Positions 43,002-53,956 of a DNA stretch of 64,000 nt are shown piece by piece (positions within the stretch are counted from its first letter, which is position 1; every line of letters begins with the position of its first letter). This stretch comes from JBGSKY01 sp041740995 (GTDB lineage: Bacteria; Planctomycetota; Planctomycetia; Pirellulales; Pirellulaceae). Where the stretch lies: contig JBGSKY010000257.1 of NCBI GenBank assembly GCA_041740995.1, positions 1-64,000 of the forward strand, written 5' to 3'. A model generated the notes under the pieces. That model was not told the origin of the DNA, made no database searches, and saw nothing but the letters and a program-made list of their open reading frames with translations. A program made the position numbers and the translations under genes.

Positions 43002-46000
43002 TCATTTTCGAGCATCTAGGCGGTTGCGAATCCAAAAGTATCCACACCACAAAAAACTAATTGTCGCAAGCATGACTGACTCCCAATAGCGCTGTGCGAC
43101 GGCGGCAAGAAGTAACGCCGCAAGACTGGATAAACGCCAAGGAAATTGCCCAAACAGGGCGGTCAGTTCCACTCTCACTCGCTCAGAGGAAAGCCCAACC
43201 GCCATGACAATAATTGGCATGATCCACAAAAAGAATGGTACAAATCCCATCCGATCGAGCAAGCTAGCTGACTTCCCTAAGTGCATCTGCGAAAAATTCA
43301 ATTCAACTTGCTTGAGACCAACGCTGCCAGCCGTGATATTTTCCGATAGAAAATCAGTCGACAAGTTATTTCGATACGAAGACTTTTTCAAAACAGATAA
43401 GCTCTCGAAAAGATTCAAGAAATTCGTCCGGTAGAAGTCCCTTTTTTGCTGACTGATTTCGCGAGGTGAGATCATTGCATAAGCATCTTCATACAACTCT
43501 CGCCAGCTCGCCAATTGTTCTGCGGAAGAACTGACTGAACGTCCATCCGCAAGGCTGGGTACGCTAGAAAACAAAACGCCAATCTGCTCGCAGACTAATT
43601 GCGCGCTTCGGTCTTCTTCGCAATCACGGCCAATTAACTGATTTATTTGCTCATTAGTAAATCCAATTATTCGATAAACTCCATTTTCGATTACGACTTG
43701 ATGTTTATCACTAAAAGCGACTCGAATATCGGAAGTCGAAAACCGAAGATCGTTCAAACTCTCATTGCTTTTCGCCTCGCATAGCAATTGAATTAGAACT
43801 GGTAGATCTGTATTTAGCCCTTCAATTTTTATCGATTCGAAAAGTCCTCCGTTAGGATTAGTGCCGCGAACCCACTTTTGAGAATGGCTTCCGTCTAACA
43901 GCCTTGCGCTAGCTTGCCATCCTGCTGGAACATCGAGCTCGACCGAATGACTCGACCGCGGATCACAGAATAAAAGTGCATCAACTAGATATGACTCGTC
44001 CTTCAAAGTTACTTGGACGATAGCATAGGGAACAGTTGGTGTTTTCTGCGAAGGCGGCAAACCTTGATATTGCACGCTCGGAATATTGTCCGCCGAACGC
44101 CGGAAAATGCGATCAGAATCCAAGGGTAGGCTCTCTGAAAAAAACGACTCTGATTCCTTGGCGTCCATTTCTTGCCAACCATTTAAAACCCACCGCAATT
44201 CTCGACCGTCTAATGAACGAGGCAAACTTAAGCCGCAAGCGATGCCTATACTCCCAACGACGCGAACTTCCGGGACGGTGAACGCCTCGCTCCGAGCTAG
44301 TTCCGTTGGAACTGTCAATTCGAATCCAGTAGTCCCAAGACGACCAGCTTTTTCGTTTGGCAGAAGATAGATCAAGTTAGCAGTCCCAAACTCGCCAACC
44401 GATTTTTGCGGTCCATCAAATTGGATGTGAGGCATCGAGCTCTTGGGAATGCTGACACAAATCCCCTTCTTCTCGTCCAACTCGCTGAATAAAAATTCAT
44501 ATCGAAACTTCCATCGGTCCGCTTGGAAACTTGCGGTACAAAATATTTTTGCGACTGGCGATTGAGATTCCGATTGAGCTACAAATTTAAGGTCTGCCAA
44601 TTTTGATCGATCAGCGTTTGGCTCAGATAAAGCTTCGTAGGCACTTGATACCAGACTCCCGAATTCCAAACTTGCAATTGTCTCCGAAGACAAATTATTA
44701 ACTGTTAAATTTTGGACTTCCGTCAACGGCGATTTATTGATTAGTTCCAATAAATAATCATTAAACTTCAGATTCATCGCCAAGCTGCGTGCCATCTGTA
44801 CTTTCGATTGCAAAATGGATTTTTCCAGCCAGTCAATGGTTGGTAAACTGCACCACTTCCCATCTTCGATCGGCATGGAAGCTTCAATCAATATCGAATC
44901 AATGCTTCCAATTTCAGGATCAACGAATGTTGAAACCAGATTGCTATCTGAATCGAACGATTCGATGCTTGATATCGCTTCGACTCCATTGATTTTTATT
45001 GAGCGAATCCTCAGACTCTTATCGACACGCCAACGCTCAATCTGGCGAAGGTTCGCACTAAGCACTGGTTGACAAGCCAGCTCTATTGTCAGAATCTGCG
45101 GTTCGAAGGTGTATTTTATTGAAGTACGTACGCTGGGTTTTTGTACCGTCACTTGACGGAATCGAATCAACGCGGTTTCCCCCCCAGTTTCGGGAACCTC
45201 CAAGTATTTGGTTTGTCTTGGTTGCGCTAAAAGCCCAACATCGCCGGTACGATTGGCTCCGTTCGCAGGGAGCCAGTTTTCAACCCCATCGATCGTCCAA
45301 TGACTGGTCCGTTCGCTAACAAATCGAAGCTTTCGGTCGCTAGCGATGGCGGCGTCAATTCGCACATTGGGAAGTGGCAAACCAAATATGTTCTTTTTTT
45401 CTGGACGCCAATAAATCTCGATTTCTATATTAGAACTCGCTGCAGTCGACGAGGGAATGAGCGAGGCATTCATTTGACTACGACCATCCTTAACGCGAAG
45501 TGTTTCGTTCTGCAACTTAATCTGATTGGAATAGACGCCGGTCGGGCTCCAGTCCGCATTCCAGTCGATCGCGATCTCCTTACCATCGCGCCAATCTAAC
45601 CGTATTTTGGTGACTGCCCCGAGATCGGTTTGGTCGAGCAGCAATTCGGTTTCGATTTCATACTTCCGCCGGCTGGACTGAAAGCTCGAACGCTCTTCAG
45701 TCACCCAGTTCATCTCGATGTAAGAAGTTGCCGCGATCGGAATTTTTTGATTATCGCCGAATGCGACGTATCGATGTCCGAGAAGGTTTGCGTTTTTAAG
45801 ATCTGATTGAATTTCCAGCGTTGCCGATGCGCAGGGTTTGATTTCGTATCGAAGTTTCGTTTCGCTAGTTAATGATCTATTCAAGCGAAGCTGAGAAAAG
45901 ATCTCGATTTCGATGATTCCGATTCGCTCCGGCTTAAGGACCAAACTCGCGAAATCAAAACGTAGATTTCTGCCGAGAGGCACAAGCTCATTATTTACTG

Positions 46001-49000
46001 TCAGTCGATCAAAAACAGCATTGGCAATTTGCCATGGGAAAACAATTGTCTGTTGATCGTTGAAGACTTCAAACCGATAGTGACTCGTAATCATTGCCTG
46101 CCGACTGAATATCGCAGATGGATCACGCCGGCTAACCAAGCGGTGCTCAGCTTCCAAGAGACGCGGTTGTGCCTCAATTCCTTTTAAGTCTGTTTGTTTA
46201 GAGTCTGCATTTGAAGATTCCTTTATCGTTGCCGATGCGCCAATTTCGAGTCGATCTACATCAACTGGCACACGAATTTCCAGGACTCCCGTTTGGATTG
46301 CAGTGTTGGCATCGTCAATGCCCGTTTGCATGGCCGATGCACAGTTAGTTGTTGCCCCGATGCTCGCAAGCCAAAACACTAATGTGGGAACTATTTTGCT
46401 CAATGAGTGCACTGAGAGGTTTGGGTTGACGACCGCGCTTACGGTGTCGTCGCTTTTATGCTTCGCACGCACAATTCTGTTGCGCATGATCGAGGTCAAG
46501 AACAACGCTGAAGTCGTCAATGCAGAGGCAAAAACCGCTATTTCGCCGAACTCATGAAAATCGAAATACCATTGCGTGAGAATTAAACCCAAAATGGCCA
46601 TCAAGGCAAACCGTCTCATCCAAACGATGATCGCGGCGAAGATTAAGCATGTCGCAGAAAAAACCATCCACCTCTGCAACACCATTACTCGCCATTGAAC
46701 GATCTGAAAAGTGTTCTTACGAAGCAGAATGGTACTCGACTTAAACTGTTGTTCGTCCCGCGTTTGAGAAACTACCAGCCGCGAATCTCTGGTATCAAGC
46801 CAGTTGCTATCTCCCACAAGTCCGTGAAACACGGGATCCGTTTCGGTTGTTTCTGTATTAGCGTTGGAACCAAAAAGCAAATTTGGCCATTGCCAAGGAC
46901 GTTGGCTTAGCGCGGGTTCGAACCATTTGGATTGATTTCGAGAGCTATCGTCTTCGCTCGCTAAGCTAAGATCAGTGGATAGCCAAAGCTGTTGAGCACA
47001 GGTCGCCGCCGTTGGAGATGATCCAATCTCAGGCAGATCAATCTCGCTTGCTCCCCATTCAAATTGTAAATCTGGGCCTTCGAATTGCATCTTGACACGA
47101 TGGTCAAACTTTCGACGGCTTGCGGCCGTCACGAAAGTCCAATTCGTCACGGTATCTCTCTCTTGAGTCTGAGTTAAGGTAATTCCATCTAGATCGGAAA
47201 TATTCAGTAGAGACCAGCCCTTTGGAAGACTGATGCCGAACTCGAAACTTTTACGTTCACCAAGCTCCACTTCTACAGACATCCTGCATCGCCCAACTGG
47301 ATCGATAAATAGTTTTTCAACCACTGAAAAGATTGAATCTTCTTTGTTTGATTCAATCACCGGAGCTGCAGTTAGACTTCGCACCGACGCATCAATGGCG
47401 TAAAAACCCGAAAAACTGTTTGTTTCTCGAACAAAATTCGATGGAGAGATCACTCGCATGTAATTTAGGAGCGAACTTGATTCAGCGGCTGAAATGGGAT
47501 TCAATCGAAGTGTTCTTCGCAGGCTCATCAACGACGGCGTTTCATCAAATGAAGCGAAATAGCTCTTCCCTGAAACCTGATGCAATAATTTTGGGAGGTA
47601 GACTTTCTCATCTTTTTCGTACGTAAATCTACATTCCACGATGAAGGACTTTTCCGTATCGCAATTCAAACTTGCAATAGTTGACTCACGATTGATTTCA
47701 TCATTCGTACGGCTTGGCGTTTTTTTTATGTCCAAACGCTTGACTGATTGGTCAATATCTCTCCAATTCCGAATGATTGCTCCATCTAGGGCAAGCACAC
47801 GATAAACACCGCTTGGCATAGAATTGGAAATGCGTACTTCTATTTTTTCAATCAACGTGCTTGGTGAATTGCAAAACAGAAAAAAACGCTGTTCAAGACC
47901 ATTTAAGGATGGCAACAAAATGTTTAGCGTTGTTGCATCGATCGATGTCGTTCGACGTGAGTATCGAATACTTGGCAATTGCTTGCCGTCCGTTTTGACC
48001 AGTAGCGGTTGTTCACGTTTTTCGAGTTGCCGTTGCTGCCAAACACTCAATTCACTTACTGCTACCTTTGCTTCGATGAGTTGCAGAGATGGTTCGACGT
48101 CGTAGCCCGAGTCCGTGACGATCTCAGTCACGGAATCACACTTCAAAGTCGGGAAGGTTATCGGCTCGCTCCCTGGTCCTGCCAGATATTGGCCTGCGTC
48201 TTTCGCTTGATCCTTTTGGTTGTTGGGTTGGTAATGAAAATTGAACTCCAGTTCCAACCGACCATTCTCGACGGCTGGCGTGATGATTAATTCGTGAGCC
48301 TGATCAGCCTCGCCTTTCGGTTCGCGGACTTGGACCGTGCGTTCACTGCCTATGACGCGAACAGAACTCAACACCCAAGAATTTTCCAGCTCAATCGGAA
48401 TCGAGTTCCATATTTCATTCGATGCATCGATTTGCAAGCGAGTTTGGGCAAATAATGATTGTCCTTGATTAACAATCGTGGTGACCGATTCGGCCTTAAG
48501 CTGTCGTTTTTTTGCTTTGACCCCAACGCTTACTTTTGGGTGATTAAGCTTCCACTGAAAGTCAATTCTCCCCAAACCACCTACACCGGTGGTCCCGCTT
48601 CTTGAAGTAATCGTCGCGTCGGCCAATTCGAAATTGGTCAGTTCCCAATCCGAGTAGAGACTTACGGAACCTCTGCCTTCAATCGCTACCGCTTGATTCA
48701 AACGCATGTCGGGTAACACTTGAGTCCGGCTATCACTCGAATGGGGATCGAGAGGCCAAGCGGAAATAGCCGTTATTACCAGACGATGTTGCGTTTGAAT
48801 ATTGGCTTGAGTTTCAAGCGGTATTATGCGAATGATGCGGCGTTTTTTTTCGTAAGTCCATTCGATATCTTGCTGATCCCAAGTTAGATTTCTGATCGTC
48901 AGTCCGGAGTCCACAAGGACTTCGATGACTGATGGCACTGTATTGGGTGCAAAGGAAAAACGCGAGGTAACTTCCAAACCTGAAGTCTGGACAATCCAAT

Positions 49001-49874
49001 CCGTTTGTTCGGCAGCGAAAAGCTGTTTGGTCAACTCCTCTGCAGGCTTCCGCCTTTCGAACTCCAGACGCAGCCGAGTTTGGCCGCCGCACTTTAGCTT
49101 CAGGAAATCGTGTTGCGATAATGCGGCTTCATCAGCCAAAGCGGGAATGTTCGCTGGCTGATCGATTTCGAACGGCACGTTGCTCTCAGCAAGTATCCAA
49201 TCTCGCGGAGCAGCGATCGTGAATAAACTCTCGGCTGTCCAAGGTAGATCGAGCTCGAAAATCTCACGTGATTTTTCCCGTTCACTAATCGACGTTTGCT
49301 CCCAGCGAAAAGCAAGTTTTGAGTCGCCTTTCGAGACGGAATATACTGGCAGCCCGGACTGGTCGAAGTATGCAAGTCTTGCAGCAAGATCCGGCTCCTC
49401 ACCGACATCTAATGGCTCTTTATCTGATGGCTCTTTTAAAAGCGCAGGAGAAAAAGGCTCAAGTGTGAAGGTCGCCGATCTTGATTGACCCTTGAGTTGC
49501 AAATCGGAGTAACCAGACAACAAACCATCGGTGAAAATTGCAAAGTAGTTTGAGCTCACCAGCTCGACATCTGTTGTCGATCGTCTCGCAGTTTGGTCAG
49601 CAAGCAATTCCGATAATTGATCAAGAGATACCTCTCTTCCATCGGATAAATTTGGCGAGTTGGTGTTTTCGTCAAATATCAATTTGGGCAGCTGATTATC
49701 GATCGGTAGCAAGCTAGGCTCGCTTTGCGATTGTGATGCAGGCAAGTCGCTAGTTACGATTGGCTCTTGTGCAAAATTGCTTGAACCGCAAACAAAAAAT
49801 AGCAGGCCAGCAACCGCGAATAAAGCTCTTATGAAACGACGGTAATCGCATTGAATCGCCGCGAGGTCGATCAT
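43002..49874 (-). CDS. Giant secreted/membrane protein, 2290 residues, probable two-unit fusion
   Basis: The protein has a signal peptide (FIRALFAVAGLLFFVCGSS), then about 1000 residues rich in beta-type sequence with no catalytic motif I know. Transmembrane helices come at about 1065-1140 (WMVFSATCLIFAAIIVWMRR, GEIAVFASALTTSALFLTS). A second signal-like segment lies near residue 1165-1180 (VPTLVFWLASIGATTNCASA). Another thousand residues of similar beta-rich sequence follow, then C-terminal helices at about 2205-2285 (FFLWIMPIIVMAVGLSS). The plan export signal, ectodomain, helices thus occurs twice, suggesting fusion of two ancestral genes. It overlaps the 1361-residue gene by 4 bp (ATGA) and is coupled to it. 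The frame is open throughout, so it is under selection. Function is unknown; an envelope scaffold or adhesin is one guess. Confidence 0.82.
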   Translation of the reverse strand: MIDLAAIQCDYRRFIRALFAVAGLLFFVCGSSNFAQEPIVTSDLPASQSQSEPSLLPIDNQLPKLIFDENTNSPNLSDGREVSLDQLSELLADQTARRSTTDVELVSSNYFAIFTDGLLSGYSDLQLKGQSRSATFTLEPFSPALLKEPSDKEPLDVGEEPDLAARLAYFDQSGLPVYSVSKGDSKLAFRWEQTSISEREKSREIFELDLPWTAESLFTIAAPRDWILAESNVPFEIDQPANIPALADEAALSQHDFLKLKCGGQTRLRLEFERRKPAEELTKQLFAAEQTDWIVQTSGLEVTSRFSFAPNTVPSVIEVLVDSGLTIRNLTWDQQDIEWTYEKKRRIIRIIPLETQANIQTQHRLVITAISAWPLDPHSSDSRTQVLPDMRLNQAVAIEGRGSVSLYSDWELTNFELADATITSRSGTTGVGGLGRIDFQWKLNHPKVSVGVKAKKRQLKAESVTTIVNQGQSLFAQTRLQIDASNEIWNSIPIELENSWVLSSVRVIGSERTVQVREPKGEADQAHELIITPAVENGRLELEFNFHYQPNNQKDQAKDAGQYLAGPGSEPITFPTLKCDSVTEIVTDSGYDVEPSLQLIEAKVAVSELSVWQQRQLEKREQPLLVKTDGKQLPSIRYSRRTTSIDATTLNILLPSLNGLEQRFFLFCNSPSTLIEKIEVRISNSMPSGVYRVLALDGAIIRNWRDIDQSVKRLDIKKTPSRTNDEINRESTIASLNCDTEKSFIVECRFTYEKDEKVYLPKLLHQVSGKSYFASFDETPSLMSLRRTLRLNPISAAESSSLLNYMRVISPSNFVRETNSFSGFYAIDASVRSLTAAPVIESNKEDSIFSVVEKLFIDPVGRCRMSVEVELGERKSFEFGISLPKGWSLLNISDLDGITLTQTQERDTVTNWTFVTAASRRKFDHRVKMQFEGPDLQFEWGASEIDLPEIGSSPTAATCAQQLWLSTDLSLASEDDSSRNQSKWFEPALSQRPWQWPNLLFGSNANTETTETDPVFHGLVGDSNWLDTRDSRLVVSQTRDEQQFKSSTILLRKNTFQIVQWRVMVLQRWMVFSATCLIFAAIIVWMRRFALMAILGLILTQWYFDFHEFGEIAVFASALTTSALFLTSIMRNRIVRAKHKSDDTVSAVVNPNLSVHSLSKIVPTLVFWLASIGATTNCASAMQTGIDDANTAIQTGVLEIRVPVDVDRLEIGASATIKESSNADSKQTDLKGIEAQPRLLEAEHRLVSRRDPSAIFSRQAMITSHYRFEVFNDQQTIVFPWQIANAVFDRLTVNNELVPLGRNLRFDFASLVLKPERIGIIEIEIFSQLRLNRSLTSETKLRYEIKPCASATLEIQSDLKNANLLGHRYVAFGDNQKIPIAATSYIEMNWVTEERSSFQSSRRKYEIETELLLDQTDLGAVTKIRLDWRDGKEIAIDWNADWSPTGVYSNQIKLQNETLRVKDGRSQMNASLIPSSTAASSNIEIEIYWRPEKKNIFGLPLPNVRIDAAIASDRKLRFVSERTSHWTIDGVENWLPANGANRTGDVGLLAQPRQTKYLEVPETGGETALIRFRQVTVQKPSVRTSIKYTFEPQILTIELACQPVLSANLRQIERWRVDKSLRIRSIKINGVEAISSIESFDSDSNLVSTFVDPEIGSIDSILIEASMPIEDGKWCSLPTIDWLEKSILQSKVQMARSLAMNLKFNDYLLELINKSPLTEVQNLTVNNLSSETIASLEFGSLVSSAYEALSEPNADRSKLADLKFVAQSESQSPVAKIFCTASFQADRWKFRYEFLFSELDEKKGICVSIPKSSMPHIQFDGPQKSVGEFGTANLIYLLPNEKAGRLGTTGFELTVPTELARSEAFTVPEVRVVGSIGIACGLSLPRSLDGRELRWVLNGWQEMDAKESESFFSESLPLDSDRIFRRSADNIPSVQYQGLPPSQKTPTVPYAIVQVTLKDESYLVDALLFCDPRSSHSVELDVPAGWQASARLLDGSHSQKWVRGTNPNGGLFESIKIEGLNTDLPVLIQLLCEAKSNESLNDLRFSTSDIRVAFSDKHQVVIENGVYRIIGFTNEQINQLIGRDCEEDRSAQLVCEQIGVLFSSVPSLADGRSVSSSAEQLASWRELYEDAYAMISPREISQQKRDFYRTNFLNLFESLSVLKKSSYRNNLSTDFLSENITAGSVGLKQVELNFSQMHLGKSASLLDRMGFVPFFLWIMPIIVMAVGLSSERVRVELTALFGQFPWRLSSLAALLLAAVAQRYWESVMLATISFLWCGYFWIRNRLDARK

Positions 49875-52800
49875 AGAGATTTTTCCGTAGTGCGAGTTGA
49901 ATTGGAATCCTGCTCTGACTGGCGGTTCGCAGGAACGCGTTTGGTACCGACGATTGAACGCGTCGTTCCTCCGTAAGTTCCGTTCTGGCTGTCTAGTTCT
50001 TCAGCCTCAGACTCAGAGGAACGCGTTTGACTATCGCCGCTGCGATCAAAATCAATTGACAAGGAAGGACTAATTGACGAACGCGATGATCGTGTTCGGT
50101 TGACGAAGACAGTCCGCTGGTATGATCGGCGATCTAAGATCCACCTGACAATCAGCACGGTGAAGACAAATAGAAGCGAAGCGACCGACACCTGCAACAG
50201 AATGATTGCTAAGTCTGCGGAAAACGTTGCAATGGCAATAGCTATAGCAATTAACAATGCGCCGACCCAAATACTACGCAACTTCGGAAAATACAAAAGT
50301 AAGCTTGTTATTGCTAGACAAATTAAGCTCACTGGGGCCAAGAGCACATACCGAGGAACAACGTAAGCGTAGTCTGCGGTCAGGCGGTTGGTCTTGCTAA
50401 GATTGGAGGAGAAAGTTGAAAACAAATATCGGTTAGTCTCTGAGCCAAAACTTGGCTGGCTGCTTGCGTGTGTGATCCGTTCTAGTTCTGACTGTCCAAG
50501 CGCACTCTGACGCTTCAACGCAAATGTTTTCCAACCCCACGAGTACTGTGGCATTAAACCAGGCGCTGCCGTCCAAAGATGATCGTGCTCAGGCAAGATA
50601 ATCTGCCACATCTTTGGCGCAGGCTCCGTAGCAGCTTTTATCAATGGCAGGTTCTCTTCAATGCGGCGAACAAGTTGTTGATTTACGGTAGACCATAACC
50701 AAAGTTCAATTGTGTGCTGGCGTTCTTGCCCGGAAGAAGCATTCGATGATTCTGATAAGCTTGATGCTTCCTCACCGGGTGGTTCAACAGAACCTGAGTT
50801 CGTAATTGTCGCGGGATTCTTGTTTATTTTCGCAACTAGATTTGGTAGCGGAATTACCAGTGATGCAGTTCCGGCAATTCGTTGCGGTTCTACTTTCTGT
50901 CCATCAACCAGAACACGAGTCAGACTGTTGAGATCAATATCAAATAACTCGATTTCGATTTGATCTTGCGACGACCAAACATCGAGGACGCAACGATCGC
51001 GTCGTTCTAGACCATTAAGAGCGGTCTGCAACCAGATCTGATTAATTCGTACCGAGGAAGCCTCAACTGCCGCGACCTGATTTAACTCGATCTCCAAAGA
51101 GCCCATTTTCGACGTAAGAAAATTCAGCTCGTTGGATTGATTCGGATAAATAACAGACTGATTTTGATCATTGAAAACCGTAGCGAGTAAATGATTGTCA
51201 GTGCTAATTAAAGATTTGTCGTTTGTGGTAATAAATTCGTTTGCATCAATCAACCTCGGCAAAAGTATATTTATTCTTCGGCTTGGAAAGTCCCGTTTTT
51301 TTGTAGCTAATTCTTCTTCACTAGTGAACGATGGAATCGTTACTGTTAACTCAAGCTGAAAGCTCGCCGGAGTATTGGACAAAATAGGCTCTAGCACAGT
51401 CCATCCTTCGGGCACAACTTGCCCAGCATAGGTTCTAACTGACAGCGAATTGGACGTTTGCTTTTGGTCCTGTGATTGAGGATTTCCCTTACTCGTGATC
51501 TCATTTTCTTGTAGTGATTCTTCCGTTTGCATCGCAGCAGAGTTACATTGCAGATCACGACCATCAATCGTAAGCTTCACATCCAAGACTGGCCATGATT
51601 CATTTCCAGTGTTCATCATCTGGTTCGCCCAATCAATCGGCATCAAAATGGGCAAGGCAAGATTTTGCCGTGAATTTTGCTCAATGGACCACAGCCTTTT
51701 AACAACCGTATTGTCTTTCGATAAACGGATCTCAGTGTAGATCTCTTGGGATGCAAGGTTCGGCTTTTTTATCAAGGTTGCATTCCAAGATGGATTACTA
51801 TTTTTTTCGTCAAACAGATAACTTTGATAAGGCTCTTTTTCTGTTTGTTTTGAAACACTGGTAATCAATTCTGATGTCGTACTTGCAGGAATCATCGCTT
51901 TGGCAACGACAGATTTTTGATCGATCTGCCATTCTTTAGCAAAGACCGTTAGCCAGCCTGTTCCGATCTCCGTAACCGACTTTCCTTGATCGTTCAACCA
52001 AGCAATCGACGGAAGAGTTATTTCGACCGGCGTTTCCGTATTCTGTTGGGCGAACGGTTTTAAGAGTGAGATCTTAATTGTGCGTCCATTGCCACTCTCA
52101 CTTGACGGATTGGAATCGCCACGACGATAAAGACTTACTGGGTCGAAGCGAATGACGCTTGGGCTTTCTTTTTCAAAGCTTATCGGTTGTCCACTTTGGT
52201 TCCAAACCACTTTATCAACGGCCCAATCACCGACATGAATCTCAAGACCGATCATTTTGGTTGGGTCGACTGCAAAATTTAGCAAACCAGTTAGCTCGAT
52301 CGATTTTTCTTTGAGCTGCACCAGGAATTCCGGCTTGTATTGCAAACGATCAATTGCGCCCAAAACAGTGCACCGAATATCGATCGGTGTTCGCGAAAAC
52401 TTAAAGGTGTAATTAAGACTTTCCGTAGCATTCACATCCAGAGTTCGCTTCAACAGACTGCTCGAAGCGCCAGTCTTCCAAGTCAAATCAAATTGTGCTG
52501 GCACAACCAATTCGATCGTTCCTTCGTGCCGCTCAATATTCTCAATCATCAATGACTTGATGATCAATTCTTGGTTGGGCCGATTCAGAGGCGACCATTT
52601 CCAGCGAATCTCAATGGGATTATTCGCTCGAACTAATTCTTCTGCGGAAACGCGGAGACGCAATTTTTCACCAACAGATACCGGCTCTTCTGGGCCACCC
52701 GAACTTGTCGACAGAGCGTTTTCCGCAGTTGTCAGATTGGAACTGTTCACACGCATAATTGTCCAGCCGCCACTAGTACCTGATTCAGCGAGCGGATTCC

Positions 52801-53956
52801 ACTGACTGTTGGGTGGCAACTCAATGATAAAGTCGCGAGTCGCAGTCGCCGCCGGTGATTTTATTTGCAGTCTGGTTACGGCGTTCCATGGCGCGCCGTC
52901 ACTTACAAATTCCAATCGAGTGCTGCTCTGAACTTCAGTCGCTTCGATCTCGTCTTCAGATCGGAACTCAGTCCATCGCAGTTCGCTTGACTCACTCATT
53001 CCGATCGTCTCAACGATCACTCCGCGCTCGGATTCTTGTGTCGAAACTTTGAGATTTGTATCACTCAACCAGTTGATGTCTTTCGCGCTGACTGGCAGTG
53101 TGACCTGCTGTCGATTCACGGCCAAAGGAAGGTCGAACAAGATCGATTTTTTCTGCTCTTCATTTCGAACCTTCAGATAGCCGCTCAGACGTAAGCTGAC
53201 CGAATGATAAGATTCCATTTCACCTTCGCCATCTGATTGGACTGAAGGTTGCTCGATCGATCGATCATTTGGTGGCGCTGGCAAGATTGTCCAGATTAAG
53301 CCATTTGCGGTTGAGCGAGCGGTCGGATATTCAGAAGTCGGACCGGCATCTGCTTCTGAGTTCGTGGATTCATTGGCAGGCTTACTAGTTAGTTGGGGCG
53401 CAACGGACGATTGAAACTTGCCAGTCGAAGAGAATTTCTCAATGATAAAGTTGGAGAGACCAATCGGGATCGCATACGGCCTCCTTACGCTTCCATGTGT
53501 CGTTGCAGTTAGCTCGATATCGGCTTTCAAATAATCACCGACGACGGTCCCCTCAAGCGTTACGCTTTCTAGCACCACCCGATCTTCGCGAGTGATTTTT
53601 TGAATCAATTGATCACGCAAAAACTGTTCAAATCGCTCATAGCTTAGACGTGGTACGACTACCAAATTTCCGCCTTGGTCGCGCAATTGGACCGGTTCAT
53701 CAAGTGTCGATGTCTCAGCCTCGGAAGAAACCGGCGGTTGCAATTGTGGAGCTTGCGCAACACCTGTTTGTTGGGCTAGTGCCGGTTTCGTTGTGTTCAA
53801 GCCAAAATGTACGATGACGAGAAGCACGCTCAACGTCATGACGAGACGAAGGGTTAAAGCCGGACGTGCCCTGAGTAGGGCATCGGATGAGCACCAAATG
53901 GTTTTAGAGAAACTGACGCTATTCATAGGTGAGACTTCAAAGTCGCTTTGCTTCAT
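49871..53956 (-). CDS. Large secreted/membrane protein, 1361 residues, giant-operon first gene
   Basis: The protein has a long N-terminus with a signal-type helix (LVMTLSVLLVIVHFGLN near residue 40), then an ectodomain of about 1100 residues that is beta-rich. Early segments LSYERFEQFLRDQLIQKITR and LEGTVVGDYLKADIELTA give its best identity, but I do not recognise the family. Four hydrophobic helices follow at about 1195-1285 (YVLLAPVSLICLAITSLLLYF, WVGALLIAIAIAIATFSADL). A Ser/Arg-rich cytoplasmic tail (SSRSSISPSLSIDFDRSGDS) ends the protein. ATGs at 53956 and 53926 are both possible; the first is listed. It is the first gene of the two-gene unit, its plan resembling each half of the larger neighbour. 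No enzymatic motif was found. Confidence 0.8.
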   Translation of the reverse strand: MKQSDFEVSPMNSVSFSKTIWCSSDALLRARPALTLRLVMTLSVLLVIVHFGLNTTKPALAQQTGVAQAPQLQPPVSSEAETSTLDEPVQLRDQGGNLVVVPRLSYERFEQFLRDQLIQKITREDRVVLESVTLEGTVVGDYLKADIELTATTHGSVRRPYAIPIGLSNFIIEKFSSTGKFQSSVAPQLTSKPANESTNSEADAGPTSEYPTARSTANGLIWTILPAPPNDRSIEQPSVQSDGEGEMESYHSVSLRLSGYLKVRNEEQKKSILFDLPLAVNRQQVTLPVSAKDINWLSDTNLKVSTQESERGVIVETIGMSESSELRWTEFRSEDEIEATEVQSSTRLEFVSDGAPWNAVTRLQIKSPAATATRDFIIELPPNSQWNPLAESGTSGGWTIMRVNSSNLTTAENALSTSSGGPEEPVSVGEKLRLRVSAEELVRANNPIEIRWKWSPLNRPNQELIIKSLMIENIERHEGTIELVVPAQFDLTWKTGASSSLLKRTLDVNATESLNYTFKFSRTPIDIRCTVLGAIDRLQYKPEFLVQLKEKSIELTGLLNFAVDPTKMIGLEIHVGDWAVDKVVWNQSGQPISFEKESPSVIRFDPVSLYRRGDSNPSSESGNGRTIKISLLKPFAQQNTETPVEITLPSIAWLNDQGKSVTEIGTGWLTVFAKEWQIDQKSVVAKAMIPASTTSELITSVSKQTEKEPYQSYLFDEKNSNPSWNATLIKKPNLASQEIYTEIRLSKDNTVVKRLWSIEQNSRQNLALPILMPIDWANQMMNTGNESWPVLDVKLTIDGRDLQCNSAAMQTEESLQENEITSKGNPQSQDQKQTSNSLSVRTYAGQVVPEGWTVLEPILSNTPASFQLELTVTIPSFTSEEELATKKRDFPSRRINILLPRLIDANEFITTNDKSLISTDNHLLATVFNDQNQSVIYPNQSNELNFLTSKMGSLEIELNQVAAVEASSVRINQIWLQTALNGLERRDRCVLDVWSSQDQIEIELFDIDLNSLTRVLVDGQKVEPQRIAGTASLVIPLPNLVAKINKNPATITNSGSVEPPGEEASSLSESSNASSGQERQHTIELWLWSTVNQQLVRRIEENLPLIKAATEPAPKMWQIILPEHDHLWTAAPGLMPQYSWGWKTFALKRQSALGQSELERITHASSQPSFGSETNRYLFSTFSSNLSKTNRLTADYAYVVPRYVLLAPVSLICLAITSLLLYFPKLRSIWVGALLIAIAIAIATFSADLAIILLQVSVASLLFVFTVLIVRWILDRRSYQRTVFVNRTRSSRSSISPSLSIDFDRSGDSQTRSSESEAEELDSQNGTYGGTTRSIVGTKRVPANRQSEQDSNSTRTTEKSL

